From NCBI GenBank assembly GCA_004154925.1, contig QJNS01000128.1, forward strand, positions 1 to 64,000: a stretch of 64,000 nucleotides of DNA, read 5' to 3'. Shown here piece by piece: positions 22,512 through 33,392 of the stretch. This DNA comes from Monosporascus cannonballus (taxonomy: Eukaryota; Ascomycota; Sordariomycetes; Xylariales). Position numbers and translations under genes: made by a program. Numbering within the stretch: position 1 is the first letter of the stretch; every line of letters starts with the position of its first letter. The notes below the pieces were generated by a model. It had not been told where the DNA came from. It worked only from the letters and a program-made list of their open reading frames with translations, and ran no database searches.

Positions 22512-24458
22512 ATGAAGGTCACAAACCAGGGAGATGTTGCTGTATATACGGTAGCCGGCGCATCGACATCTCGGCTTCCAGATTGGCTCGCTCGGAGCCG
22601 GAAACGGAGCTTGAAGAATGACCCTGAGTACCAGAACCGAGTTGAACTCATTCAGGATTTCGAATTCGAAGAGGCTAGCCAGTGTATTCGACTGTCAGAG
22701 GATGGCGACTGGATCATGAGTACTGGCACGTACAAACCTCAGATTCACGTCCACTATCTTCCTCACCTGTCGCTCTCTTTCGCCCGTCATACCAAGTCGC
22801 TTAACACCAAATTTGTCCTGCTCTCCACCGATTATTCGAAATCCCTCCATCTCCAAAGCGACCGAAAACTCGAACTACAAACTCCTATGGGCTGTCATTA
22901 CGAGCTAAGAATCCCGCGATACGGGCGCGATCTCGTTTACGACCGCATCTCCACAGAGGCCTTGGTGCCGTCGGTGGGATTAGATGCCGAGGGCAACGGT
23001 GAAGTGTTTCGACTGAATCTAGAGCTTGGACGTTTCATGAAATCCTATCACATTGACGTGGGAAAAGACGACGGTGTTGAGACTGGTCTGCAGGGGTCCA
23101 TAGGAGTGGGCAGTGTGAATGCTGCGGCAATTGCTGAAAATAGCCATAATCTGGCAGCATTCGGAACCTCGCTCGGCACTGTAGAGTTCTGGGACCCGCG
23201 ATCAAAGTCCAGGGCCGCTATACTTGGTGGGCAGGAAGGGGAGATCACGGCTCTTGACTTTAGCCCTTCGGGCCTCTCCCTTGCCGCGGGCTCGTCGAGC
23301 GGTCTAATAAAGCTATTTGACTTACGTACTCCGGTTCCGCTACTCACCAAAGAGCACGGCCCGGGCTTCCCCATCAAAAACCTCGCCCACCTCACGACAG
23401 CTTCACAAGAAAAGAAGATACTTTCTGCAGACAAGCGGTTAATCAAGATTTGGGACGAGCGTGATGGCGACACTTGGACATCAGTCGAGCCTACGACTGA
23501 CCTTAACGACGTAGCGTGGTGTAAGAACACTGGTATGCTATTAACAGCGAACGAAGGCACGCAGCAACATGCTTTTTTCATCCCTCAGCTCGGTCCGGCG
23601 CCGCGTTGGTGCTCATTCCTCGACAACATCTCCGAGGAGCTCGCCGAAGAGGTTCGCACCGACAATTACGAAAACTACAAATTCCTGACGCTACCTGAAC
23701 TGAGGTCTCTCAGCATGGACCACTTAATCGGCAAGACGAACCTCCTACGACCATACATGCACGGCTATTTTGTTGCGTCGAAACTATATGAGCAGGCGCG
23801 TTTGATAGCGAATCCATATGCCTTTGAAGAGGAGCGCGCGAAACGCATCAAGGAGAAGGTGGAGAAACAGCGGGCTACACGCATCCGTGGGAACAAGAAA
23901 GTTAAGGTTAACCAGAAACTGGTTGACAAGATGCTCAAGCGGCAAGAAAAGAGAGGCCAGGTCGACACGAACGCTGGCCTACTCGGTGATGAGCGTTTCG
24001 CTCGACTATTTGAGGACGAAGAGTTCAAGGTCGACGAGACCACCGCCGAGTTCCGCTCTCTCAATCCCAGCACTAGAATCGACCCCGGAACTGGTGGCAC
24101 GGGCGCAGTGGCAGTCAACTCTTCCGACGAGGAGGAGCAAGATTCGAGCGACGATGATGCCGAGAGCGACGACGAGGCGGTCCCCAGGAAGCGCGCGAAG
24201 GAGGAGATGGTCATGCGGGTTTCATCTTCGAACCGGGGCGGCCGACCCGCGAAGGACACGACGTTGGGGTCCAGACCCCAGAAGGAGGCGCGGGCGAGCA
24301 GGTCCCGGACTGGAGACGTGGTCGGAGAGCAATCAGTCACGTTCGTCCCGGATTCCCGGAGGAAGCAGAGGGCGGACGCCGCGCGGCAGCCGGAGAAAAG
24401 AGATCGCCGGTCGGATACGAGGCGGAGCGCGAGCGGCAATGTCTTCAGGCGGATGTGA
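22512..24458 (+). CDS. enp2: Ribosome biogenesis WD-repeat protein ENP2 (NOL10 family)
   Basis: An intronless 648-aa frame begins at the first ATG (MKVTNQGDVAVYTVAG). ENP2/NOL10 is a nucleolar protein of the small-subunit processome needed for 40S maturation. The N-terminal block SLKNDPEYQNRVELIQDFEF near residues 35-55 is typical. WD40-like repeats run through residue about 360 (LGTVEFWDPRSK, GLIKLFDLRTP, RLIKIWDERDGD). The NUC153 motif DERFARLFEDEEF is near residue 491. The C-terminal 130 residues alternate acidic Ser/Asp runs and basic Arg/Lys runs, as usual for nucleolar proteins. Length agrees with fungal orthologues. Head-to-head arrangement with med13. Confidence 0.95.
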   Translation: MKVTNQGDVAVYTVAGASTSRLPDWLARSRKRSLKNDPEYQNRVELIQDFEFEEASQCIRLSEDGDWIMSTGTYKPQIHVHYLPHLSLSFARHTKSLNTKFVLLSTDYSKSLHLQSDRKLELQTPMGCHYELRIPRYGRDLVYDRISTEALVPSVGLDAEGNGEVFRLNLELGRFMKSYHIDVGKDDGVETGLQGSIGVGSVNAAAIAENSHNLAAFGTSLGTVEFWDPRSKSRAAILGGQEGEITALDFSPSGLSLAAGSSSGLIKLFDLRTPVPLLTKEHGPGFPIKNLAHLTTASQEKKILSADKRLIKIWDERDGDTWTSVEPTTDLNDVAWCKNTGMLLTANEGTQQHAFFIPQLGPAPRWCSFLDNISEELAEEVRTDNYENYKFLTLPELRSLSMDHLIGKTNLLRPYMHGYFVASKLYEQARLIANPYAFEEERAKRIKEKVEKQRATRIRGNKKVKVNQKLVDKMLKRQEKRGQVDTNAGLLGDERFARLFEDEEFKVDETTAEFRSLNPSTRIDPGTGGTGAVAVNSSDEEEQDSSDDDAESDDEAVPRKRAKEEMVMRVSSSNRGGRPAKDTTLGSRPQKEARASRSRTGDVVGEQSVTFVPDSRRKQRADAARQPEKRDRRSDTRRSASGNVFRRM

Positions 24459-25404
24459 AGCCCCGGTAGCTGTGCAGGGCGGGAAGCGTTATCTACGAGT
24501 TTATATCGTGTAATTCAGGGACACGGGTTACTTTTAGCGCCGAAAGAGACACAGAGTGCAGGCGTTAACTACCTTCGGCTGGGAGCAAGAAGCCAACTAT
24601 CGATTGTGAGGCGACTTCCCCTGGCTTCTTCTTCCAATGACTGCATCTCACCACTTACACGCTCTATGCATTGCTTCTACTGTATGAAGTGAGCATGCGT
24701 GCCAAGTCTCCGACCAGAGCACTTGGAAAGCCTTGTGCCAGCTTCGGCACTAAATGATTATGCGTCTAACCGTCGCTGTAGAGCATCGTCATCGAGTGGC
24801 TGGATCACGGAAGCGGCTAGTTACATAGGGATATTTGGTTAGAAACTGAAAGGGGGAGAGGGGGTTATCGTCTACTTGTCAGTGCGGGGGGTGATTCTAC
24901 GGAAATAGGGGAGCTAAGATGATGGGCCTGCTGTTTACTAATTCTATACGGGTTCGGGAAGGATAGTTTCCGCGTTCGGACACCGAGGGCCCATAACTCC
25001 GTGCTGCTTGTGAAAGCCAACTGAAAACCAGAGACACCATGATACTATCCACGACCATTCCGATTGCTTAGATAACTTCCAGGCATGTTATGTTCCCAGT
25101 CCTTCCGACTTGGCCTCAAAAGGATGGTGCGCTGACCAATATCGGCCTGGATGCTTCTCAAAGTAAGGGGTTAGTCTCGTGGACGACGAAAATGAAATGA
25201 GCAACCGGAATATAAGAACAGTGCCGTCCGTGTATATTAACAGGTTCATTCATGCCTCTCAGTGTTCATCACTTTACAACAATTTCTACACGTCTTCAGA
25301 CATGATCCTCCAGGCCAGACTGTGACGCGTCGAGTTGCGTGGTTTCCTACAAGACACAACCGAAAGCAGAGAATCGGGCTATTTCGCATCACGAACACTT
25401 GAAG
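24459..25404. other. Intergenic, enp2 3' flank and hydrolase promoter
   Basis: This is 946 bases between two plus-strand genes. A TATATTAA-type element lies near 25233. The plus frame that enters from 25339 begins with GTG and only becomes credible at the ATG at 25405. No other gene is seen. Confidence 0.4.
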
Positions 25405-26376
25405 ATGTCAGGCTTGAAGTGGGACCCCGAGTACGAGGCTTGGCGTAATGCGATCAACCCGCCGACCCCGCCGGTCCACGCGAGCGCTCTCGCCCTGCGC
25501 GAGGCTAGCAACCGGATACTCAGCGCCTTTTTCGCCACCATACCCTTCCCGGCGGAGGTGGAGCAGTCGGGCCATGCCGTCACGTCGCAGGACGGGACCG
25601 AGATCACCGTGACGCGGTTCGCGACGGCGGCGCACCGCCATGCAGACTCGCCGCAGCCCGCGCTAGTGTTCGCCTTCGGCGGCGGCATGGTGTCGGGCAG
25701 CGTCGAGATCTTCTCTAAATTGGTCGCCACCGACGTCGCGGCGTCCGGCGTGCAGTTCTTCGCCGTCGGCTACCGCATCGCGCCCGAGCACCCGGCCCCG
25801 GCCGCCGTCGAGGACGTGTACGCCGGCCTACGGTGGCTCTCGGAGCACGCGGCCGAGCTGGGCGTCGACCCCGCGCGCATCGGCATCACTGGGGTTTCGG
25901 CAGGCGGCGGCGTCGCCGCCGGCGCCGCGCTGCTGGCCCGCGACCGCGGCCTGACCCCACCGCTGGCCAAGCAGGTCCTGATCTACCCGATGCTGGACGA
26001 CCGCACGTGCACGCGGATCCCGCCCGACCACCCGCTCGTCCCGTTCCTCCTGTGGACGCGCGAGAACAACGAGCTCGGGTGGGGCGCCTACGTCGGCGAT
26101 GACAAGGCGGGGCTGCCCGAGGCCGACGTCAGCCCGTACGCGGCGCCCGGCAGGGCCGAGGACCTGTCCGGCCTGCCCAGCACGTACATCGATATCGGGG
26201 CCCTGGACCTGTTCCGCGACGAGACCGCCGAGTACGCGGCGAGGCTGGCGGCCGCCAACGTCGACGTCGAGTTCCACATGTACCCCGGCGTGCCACACGG
26301 CTTCGACTATGCGCTAGAGATCGGCCCGTCGAAAAGGGCGAGGGAGGGCCGGGTCAGGGCTTTCAAGAGTTTCTGA
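25405..26376 (+). CDS. Alpha/beta hydrolase, hormone-sensitive-lipase (arylesterase/lipase) type
   Basis: An intronless 323-aa frame is called from the ATG at 25405 (MSGLKWDPEYEAWRNA). The nucleophile elbow GVSAGG places the catalytic Ser near residue 164. The acid is the Asp of the LDLFRDE region near 268, and the His is in VPHGFD near 297; all three triad residues are therefore present. The oxyanion-hole motif, usually HGGG in this family, reads FGGG here (AFGGGMVSG near 90-98). LGVDPARIGITG and YRIAPEHPAPAA are further family blocks. Such enzymes hydrolyse short-chain esters, lactones or carbamates, and the substrate cannot be predicted. No signal peptide is seen, so a cytosolic location is likely. 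Coding sequence is strongly GC-rich. Confidence 0.88.
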   Translation: MSGLKWDPEYEAWRNAINPPTPPVHASALALREASNRILSAFFATIPFPAEVEQSGHAVTSQDGTEITVTRFATAAHRHADSPQPALVFAFGGGMVSGSVEIFSKLVATDVAASGVQFFAVGYRIAPEHPAPAAVEDVYAGLRWLSEHAAELGVDPARIGITGVSAGGGVAAGAALLARDRGLTPPLAKQVLIYPMLDDRTCTRIPPDHPLVPFLLWTRENNELGWGAYVGDDKAGLPEADVSPYAAPGRAEDLSGLPSTYIDIGALDLFRDETAEYAARLAAANVDVEFHMYPGVPHGFDYALEIGPSKRAREGRVRAFKSF

Positions 26377-27107
26377 AACTATGATAATTAAGAGTGAAGA
26401 CTGGGTCCATGATGGGAAGGGGCAGACCGGTTGGGCGGTCTCGCGACGTTTCTATGATGCTCATGCCCCCGTACTGATCGTACTCCTGGAGGGTAGATTT
26501 AGATAATCTATGTGACCGTGTTCCGAGCAATTCTTGATGCAAACATTCTATTCTCCAACTGAAGCATCCGCTTCTTCCGGTACCAAGCCACTGCAGCGAG
26601 CCTCTCTCAGTGAAGCTACTACTAAAGCCTGTTCTGCATTTCCGGATGAGCAGCTGAGTGATGCAGAAGTCGGTGTAAGTGACCCGACCTTTTCCTGCGG
26701 ATTACGAACACAAAAAGTAAACATGGAAACATCTAATATTTCAGCGTTTACGGATATGTTAAACAAGTATTCATAGCCAGGGCTCGCCGTCGGCCGGCAC
26801 CGCGGCATATGTACCTGTAGGCTCTGTGAAAACTTATTCAAAAAACGCGGGCGTGTGTACAAGGCCGTGAAGATAAAGGACCGCTGCCGCCAGGGATAAC
26901 TACTCTGTCGGTGCATATCCACAGCCGCTGCATTCTGGCCGGAACTCCGATGTTCTTTAATGCTAGATTTGAGCGAGAACTGGAGGGAGTCAGCAGCATT
27001 GTCTTAACCACGCCCGAATGCAAGGATAGTGTTCGGATATAATCTGGTCAAGGTACGTGTCTCCTTTCCCAACGAAGATGCATAAAGGGCAGTTTCAGTG
27101 ATGTCAG
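26377..27107. other. Intergenic, possibly the decayed 5' part of the HET pseudogene
   Basis: No intact gene is seen. The short frame 26534-26776 has no recognisable features. Sequence just before 27108 could hold degenerated N-terminal HET-protein exons, with a possible GTACGT donor near 27052 and TTTCAG near 27097, but I cannot read a continuous protein here. Confidence 0.3.
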
Positions 27108-27765
27108 GTTGACCAGTTCGTCAGATATTCCGGTATCACCGAACTCTCCTCAAACATGGTCGTTGAGAAGCATTTAAGACAATGTCTTGCGAGCCACACG
27201 ATTTGCAAGAACCACTCCGAGGCTCCATGGCAAAGGCCCGAGAGATTCATGGAAATTGACTCTACATGAAGTAAGCTCAATCTTGTGCTGACTTCCAAAG
27301 CTCAAGCAGAAGACTACGTTGCTTTGAGCTACTGTTGGGGAGGCAGAAGAGTTGCTCAGCCTCCAGAGCTTACGAGCCACAATATCCGACTCCTTCAATC
27401 GGGCCTTGCATCCTCAAGCTACCTCTTACCCTAAGGGATGTAGTTGAAGCAGCTAGCCAGCTTGGGTTTCGCTACACTTGGATTGATTCCCTCTGTATCA
27501 TACAGGACTTAGCAACAGATTGCGCTGAGGAGTCTAGTAAAATAGGCGATATGTACACGGAGGTTCTAGTTTGGCAATCGTTGCAGCCTTTGCAGCGTCT
27601 TGTCAAGAGGGCCTCATGGCTACTTCTCGGCCGACGCCTCTAATGCTAGACGAGATAACGGCTAATGATGACCCGCTCATACTGAAAGTACGAGCAGGAC
27701 CTTTGCGAGGTCATCATCAGCGGGACAAATGCACAAGAGCCGAACCACGACCTGGTGTATTTTAG
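27108..27765 (+). pseudogene. Broken HET-domain (heterokaryon incompatibility) protein gene
   Basis: The conserved HET-domain blocks are present in the right order but not in one frame. Frame 27108 reads HTICKNHSEAPWQRPERF, then a TGA at 27267-27269, then in the same frame YVALSYCWGG (about 27318-27344). The next block, LPLTLRDVVEAASQLG followed by YTWIDSLCIIQD (about 27419-27511) and GDMYTEV, lies in another frame. The block IVAAFAASCQEGLMA (about 27574-27620) lies in a third. One nonsense codon plus at least two frameshifts therefore break the gene. HET-domain proteins mediate vegetative incompatibility cell-death responses in filamentous ascomycetes. No intron placement repairs all breaks. 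Downstream HET-specific C-terminal sequence is not recognised. Confidence 0.75.
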
Positions 27766-28291
27766 GGGTGGAATCTGTAAGAACGGGACCTCTCAACCCG
27801 TCCCCTGCGCTTTTGTAGCAGAGAAGCTCAATGGAGCTGCCAAACAGCTGCGGCTTGTGGATGCGGCAAACAGGTATTCGAAATGCCATTCTCTAGAATT
27901 CCGGTTCCGACCTCTTCCATGGAACCAAGCTGAGCCCGGAATCATTACTGCGGGAAGTGGCACGGCCTGGTCTACGACTACGCCCAGCGACGTCTCACGG
28001 GACCATCAGATACTCCGCCGGCCTTGTCTGGTTTGGCGAAAAGTTCTCTTCGCTTATGAACTCGAAATACATAGCGGAACTCAAGGATGGTTTATTAGTC
28101 GAAGACCTCTGCTAGTATATGGTAAGTTTGTGGAATTCTTGGATTATGAAGGCCCAAGCTTTTCATGGGCATTAGTAAAGGAGCTGGTCAGTTACTGGAG
28201 ACACAGGGCAGATTAAACCACTGCTTGGAGACGATACATTGCCTCATAGAACGCCGGGGCCGATTTAAACACTCGGGACTCATTCGGAAGG
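27766..28291. other. Downstream of HET pseudogene, no clear gene
   Basis: A 153-aa plus frame covers 27755-28216 but shows no recognisable family features. It may be the decayed C-terminal part of the HET gene. No other signal is seen. Confidence 0.3.
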
Positions 28292-28813
28292 GTGTCGAAT
28301 TGCCGCATTAAAGTCGAAGGCCCTCCGAATCCTGTCTCCGTGGATCCTGTGGACAACTGTCACGGCTCGGGCATCCTGGTCCACTTCATTGAAGGAAGCG
28401 CATTTACCAACCCGGATTCTCGCGATTACAAGCTCGGCTTTTCCCTGGATGGCTACCTCGTCGGGACTCAACTTGGCGTCGGAACGGAAACACTCCTTAG
28501 GTCCCGGGGTGCGCCCTACTGGCAAAACGCGTCGAGCAGTCACCGTCGAAACGGGACGTTTAAGCATATCGATGGCTTCAAGTCCGTGCCTGTCGCCGAG
28601 TTCACCGTCGTCGCCAATAGGGAGATATTTCCGGTTACATCGAATATGGTTGGACTTGTTCGTGGCGGGCTAGAACAGGCAAATACGTATCAAATGCTCG
28701 GCCTAGCAGCAAGCAGTGCCACAATACTCGCCGATGGAGCAACCGGAGTCAACGAGTTCCAGCCGGAGTTATGGGGGAATTCAGCGATGCTGGAAAAAGC
28801 TAAAATCCGGTAA
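28292..28813 (+). other. Unassigned open frame, possible gene fragment
   Basis: A 173-aa plus frame without stops follows the HET pseudogene. It is compositionally protein-like (VDPVDNCHGSGILVHF, LGFSLDGYLVGTQLGVG, ATGVNEFQPELWGNSA) but I do not recognise it. It starts without an ATG of good context and ends at TAA shortly after. It could be the C-terminal remnant of the same broken gene, a separate fragment, or chance. Confidence 0.25.
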
Positions 28814-29752
28814 GTACCTTCGTAAAATCTATATCTAAATGGGCATTTGAGTTTTAGAAAATTGCATCATATACAGTGTGATAATGGTAAATACTCCTAG
28901 CTAAGGTAAGATATCATTAAGTTTACCTATATATCCTAAGACGGCAGAGAAGTATATGCCGGCCTCTTTCATTTCGACTTTATAATTGCTCTGGTGACTG
29001 AGGTTTTAATACAGTGTCTTTGGAAACCATTAATAGGGAATAGACTTGATACAAAAGTAGCCATTCTGTCTTAAGAGTTGTTGCACTCGTTGGCGCCACG
29101 GTCAATGCTCTGAGGGTAATTCAGCCGGAGACAAGACCATCTATGACGCAGTTGACTAAGTTGACAATGACCCGGCTAGCAAGTTATCAAAGTATCTACT
29201 GGGCCCAATGACTTGATAGCTCACAACTTCGTTAGGAATAATGATACATAGCGTTCCTTAGAAGCAGGATGTCTAATAAAACCAAGCAAACCTCTATCCG
29301 TAAGGCGGGTTGAGGTCATAATAATGGGCACAGGTATACGAGGCTTGTGCCTTCTATAGATGGAAGTTTATCGAAACGTGAAGGGCGGAAAGTCTATGTC
29401 CCTTTTGGCCGTGACAATATCTTGAAATGAATGCGGAGACTAGCTTATGGCTTTAACAATCTCACTTAACACTGATGGTTCAAACCCTTAACAGAGGGCT
29501 CTGTGTAGTTAACTGTCCCGGAGGACAGGGTTTATTGTCTACAATAATCATAAGTCAAGGCCGAGTACATAGGTATCCGATGCAAAAAGACCCCACCCAG
29601 GGTTAATCATACAGTTGATGCCAAAAACCGTCATTTGACTTGCAAAAACGCCAAACCTGCAGTGCCAGAGCTCTACCATATCGTCATATGTCCCTGGAGA
29701 CAAACGGGCCGCTCGAGAAAGAGCCGCAGCCGCTGTATGCCATCTATCCACC
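28814..29752. other. Intergenic, no gene seen
   Basis: This is 939 bases of moderately AT-rich sequence with no supported frame. It includes the 3' flank of the minus-strand membrane protein gene to the right. Confidence 0.4.
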
Positions 29753-30297
29753 TCACTTCTGCGACCACTTTTTGCTCCTTTCATCTGGGCTCTGCCGGAC
29801 TTGAGTCCGAAGGCCCTTCTCAACATCTTCTGGTCTGAGGCGCGGGGTTGGTGGCACATCTTCAAGTCGTACGCGGCCGCGAGATGATCTACCCGACGAT
29901 TCCTTGACCGATTTCGGGAATTCGGAGCGCCGCGGCGTAAGGGCGCTGACAACCTTCCTAGCCGAGCGCCTCAAGTTCTCCCTGACTTTCCATTCCCGCT
30001 TCTTGGCCAAATAGAAGAGGACGGCCGTCGAGACTGTCGATCGTCAGTAATCGGACATGATAAGCTCGGGCTGGTACTGCGAGCAGACATACCTCCAAGA
30101 ACACCAACTACCGATACGACTATGATGATTGCGATCAGGGCACCCTGGGAGATCTGCGCGGCACCCGGACTACTTCCCGCAGCGCCGGCATCATCGTTAA
30201 CTTGGCCGCCCGCGTTGGCGGAACCATGGCTGTTATTGATAATGAACGGGCTAGAGGTAGCGAGGGGGAAGTCGTCCTCGGCCGTCGTCGTGGCCAT
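29753..30297 (-). CDS. Small single-pass membrane protein of unknown function
   Basis: Exons are 30297-30093 and 30033-29753, encoding about 161 aa from ATG 30297 (MATTTAEDDFPLATSSPF). The 59-nt intron (GTATGT, CTGAC branch, ACAG) joins an otherwise split hydrophobic segment. Residues about 52-76 form one transmembrane helix (ALIAIIIVVSVVGVLGG, continuing VSTAVLYLAKK). A Ser/Gly/Ala-rich N-terminal region precedes it, and a basic cytosolic tail follows (REWKVRENLRRSARKV, then ALTPRRSEFPKS and DVPPTPRLRPEDVEKG). I recall similar conserved hypothetical proteins in filamentous ascomycetes but no assigned function. The tail's proline-directed Ser/Thr sites could be phosphorylated, which is inference. 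Confidence 0.75.
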
Positions 30298-33200
30298 CGT
30301 GACCCGCACCAAGGCAAACGTGTAATTAGAAGCGAAGCTGGAGTGAGAACCGGCACTCTGGTACGATGTGGTTCGAGGGGATATCTTTCTCGAACGATAT
30401 CTTGCAGGAAAAATGGAAAGAAAAGACTGGGGGAGTTGTGCAACGCCACTCGAAGAGCGCCAATCTGTGGTATATGAGTGCGACCTTCCAGCCGGGTGGG
30501 GAACTCATCCAGAGGCGCTTGGGGAGATCATACCGCGAGCCCAAATCGGACGATATGTGACATTTTGTGCATAAGAGACTAACGGGCACTTTGTGACAAG
30601 CACGATAAAGGATGCCATTTGTGGACGTATGGCAGTCGAGGACTTATCGCTCCTAGGAGTGGTGAAGAGGCTCATTGGACCTGCGGCAGTCAGCCTCCCT
30701 GAAACCAGGTTATAATTGGGGACTGTATGTAGAAACCGGCGAGCTCTCATTGGCACGCAGTGATTGCGAAGCGCTGGACCAAGGCGCTTGAACAGGGTGC
30801 CCCTTGATAGTCGACCAATCAGCGACGGACTTCAGGGGTTGTTGTCCTTTCGCTAGCGTAAGGGCTTGGCGATCTGGTCACCCAGTCACATTGTCACATC
30901 TGACGCCCCCAACTTAACTGCCGCACTCTAACCCCTGATCTTGTTGGATCGTCTCGTTTCCCTAGACGACGTGCGCAGATGGAGAAGACGTCGATAGATA
31001 GGCACTTTTCTTTAAAGATTCTGCCTTTGTTTCTTACGGGACGGCTCCTACCGTTCTGGCCAACTGCGGCCGGCCTGGCGGTTGATGAAGATTACAGATG
31101 CTGGATAGAGCAAGCTCCGGTGCCGCCGGGTGGCGTCTAACCGACCAAAAAACGATATAATTAGCAACCGGTTCCCAACTTTTAGGGGGCCAAACTTCTC
31201 AGCGGAATGCGGCGGCCAGCAGGCCAAATGAAGGCTCCATGGGCGGCCGGACCGTCTCACTTGCCGCGCTCTTGTATTGCGTTTCGGTACAGATTGTTGA
31301 ATATTAAGGCGTCGTGCCGCGATTTTACGGCGACTGATGCGCTGCGCCAGCTCTTGAGCGACATAGGTATCTTGTAAAAGGTCTATTTATGGTTCGGCGC
31401 AAGTTGCCGCCGCAAGCGACGTATGCAGGCGACGAGACGCTCGGTTTCAGGGGCCTTCTCGACTATCGCGGTAATCTGAGTAACTAAGGTAAACCGGATC
31501 TACAATTGTCGCATTGAAATATCCTAATCTGAAATAACCAACCCCCCCCCATCTCTTATTCCGGCTGAGATCTTTGCAGATGGGGCTTCTTTTCGTGCCA
31601 CCCACCAGACCAGCTTAGCTGCTTCTACCTGTTTACATCAAAAGAAAGCGTTCTGGATCCCACGATCTAGGTTTTGCTTCGATGACGCAAATGCCATTGC
31701 CATTCGTCTTATGCTGAGCTAAGGTAGATGGCTTGTCTACGTAGCCGAGGCGACAATGCTCATTGATCGTATTTGTTTTGAGCTAAGTGAAGGTCTCTTC
31801 ATATCTAATTTCAATTGCCAACACTCTATGTGGACGGGTACTAGTGTGTGCACTGTGAGCCTTACGCGATGACGCCCGCTTCTTCCCAACAGACGGCGGT
31901 CAGGCACCTTGTTATTCTCCAAATTGTTCCGGAGTGATGCTTTCGTTATTGGATGCCTCGTATCAAATCTTCGTCGTTCTGAGCGGACGTCTATTTCGAA
32001 TCTGTAGAGTTCCCTTCAAAGGCTTCACGAAATGAATGCCAGTACATATCATTAGACAACGGCGCCTTTCCTTATGGTGCAACTGATAGCATAACCGGCG
32101 GTGCTGACAAACTCTGTCGAGGCCCAATCCCGCTGTTTGTTAAAATCGATGGCGTAATTACCTGACATGATCCTCTATGATGTAATCCCTTACTCTCTTA
32201 CACTGGGCAAACCGCAGTTATGGGATTGTGACTGCTAAGATCACAACTTCATCGTGCCCCTTTCAAGGCTAATTGCAACGATGAGTGACAAAGCGTACTC
32301 TCGAAGCATTTCTATTAGTATGATAACCTGATATGAAGTCCGCCACTGCACGCCCGCTCTCTGATCTTGGTCTATGGGGAAAAGTTGCAAAAATTTAACA
32401 AATGTATTCCACATATAATCCACATAGTTATTTCCCCGATGCTGGCTATCGTTGTCCGGGGGAACTGAAAGCATGTTTTGCATTCGGAAGGCCAACCCAG
32501 ATTTTCGAAACGTCCGGTAATCTATACTCTGTCTCCCAGAGAGACTTGTTATAAGCCGCTTGCCGAATTACGCCGCATCGCCTAGTCCACTTTACACTTT
32601 TGTGACCCTAGTACACCCGGACAACGTAACTATCGAAACCATACGATATACATTAGGAACACAATATCAGTAGGAATCCACTTCCTTCTTCCCAGGCCGC
32701 ATACCATGCCAAGATCAGATTGCAAAAAATTGATTCTAGGAGACCGTGCCAAGAAGTTGTAAACCATGGCAGACCACATAGATACCACCAGCCTCCTGAA
32801 AATCGGCTCCCCGCTTCAGTCCCGGTGGAATCATCAACGAATGCGACACCTTTCATGATACTAGCCCAGTTTCGGGGGTCGAGATTGCCCGGCTAAGTAC
32901 CGCACTGTATACGTAAGCACCTATGTAATGTACGTGGGTAATTTTGGCTCTCTACAGTTCTACCTAGGTAGGTAGCTAGAAATACAGATAGAAAGGTACG
33001 CCTCTGATGAGGAAGTAGCAACGCGGCTGTAGTTTCCCCATCAAGTGCTCGAAATTTGGTTAAGTCTAGGCGGCAGACTTCTAATCCGCAACTGCGATCA
33101 CTTTCTCAACCTCTCCGCGTTGCTTCCCCTTGTGCACATCGAGCACTAGTTCGTCTTTGGTGCTTCATCTAGTTGTCCTCCTTGGGCAACCGTCCAGGGC

Positions 33201-33392
33201 AATCGTTCCGAGGACGCTTGACGAATTGACTTCTCCTACCTACGTCTATTTCGCAGGCTGTAACGCTCTGCTCACAGTTAGCACTGCGTTGGTTTAGTCA
33301 TCTATTCTTAGTAGCGAGCCACGGCCCGTCCTATCCCCTTCCCTTTCCTTTGGCTCCTTGTCGTGGCGTAAAGACGCGTCCCATCAACGACC
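30298..33392. other. Long divergent intergenic region without a supported gene
   Basis: This is 3.1 kb between divergent genes, the longest gap in the gene-bearing part. All frames are short and lack family features. It contains a short C run near 31542-31550 and a TCTACCTAGGTAGGTAG palindromic repeat near 32959-32976, a type of repeat common in intergenic fungal DNA. Pyrimidine-rich sequence from about 33200 to 33390 probably belongs to the promoter and 5' untranslated region of the coiled-coil gene. A non-coding RNA cannot be excluded or shown. Confidence 0.4.

Noticed and set aside
29450..29500. tRNA B-box-like GGTTCAAACCC
   Set aside because: I could not fold a cloverleaf or find a matching A box or acceptor stem around it.
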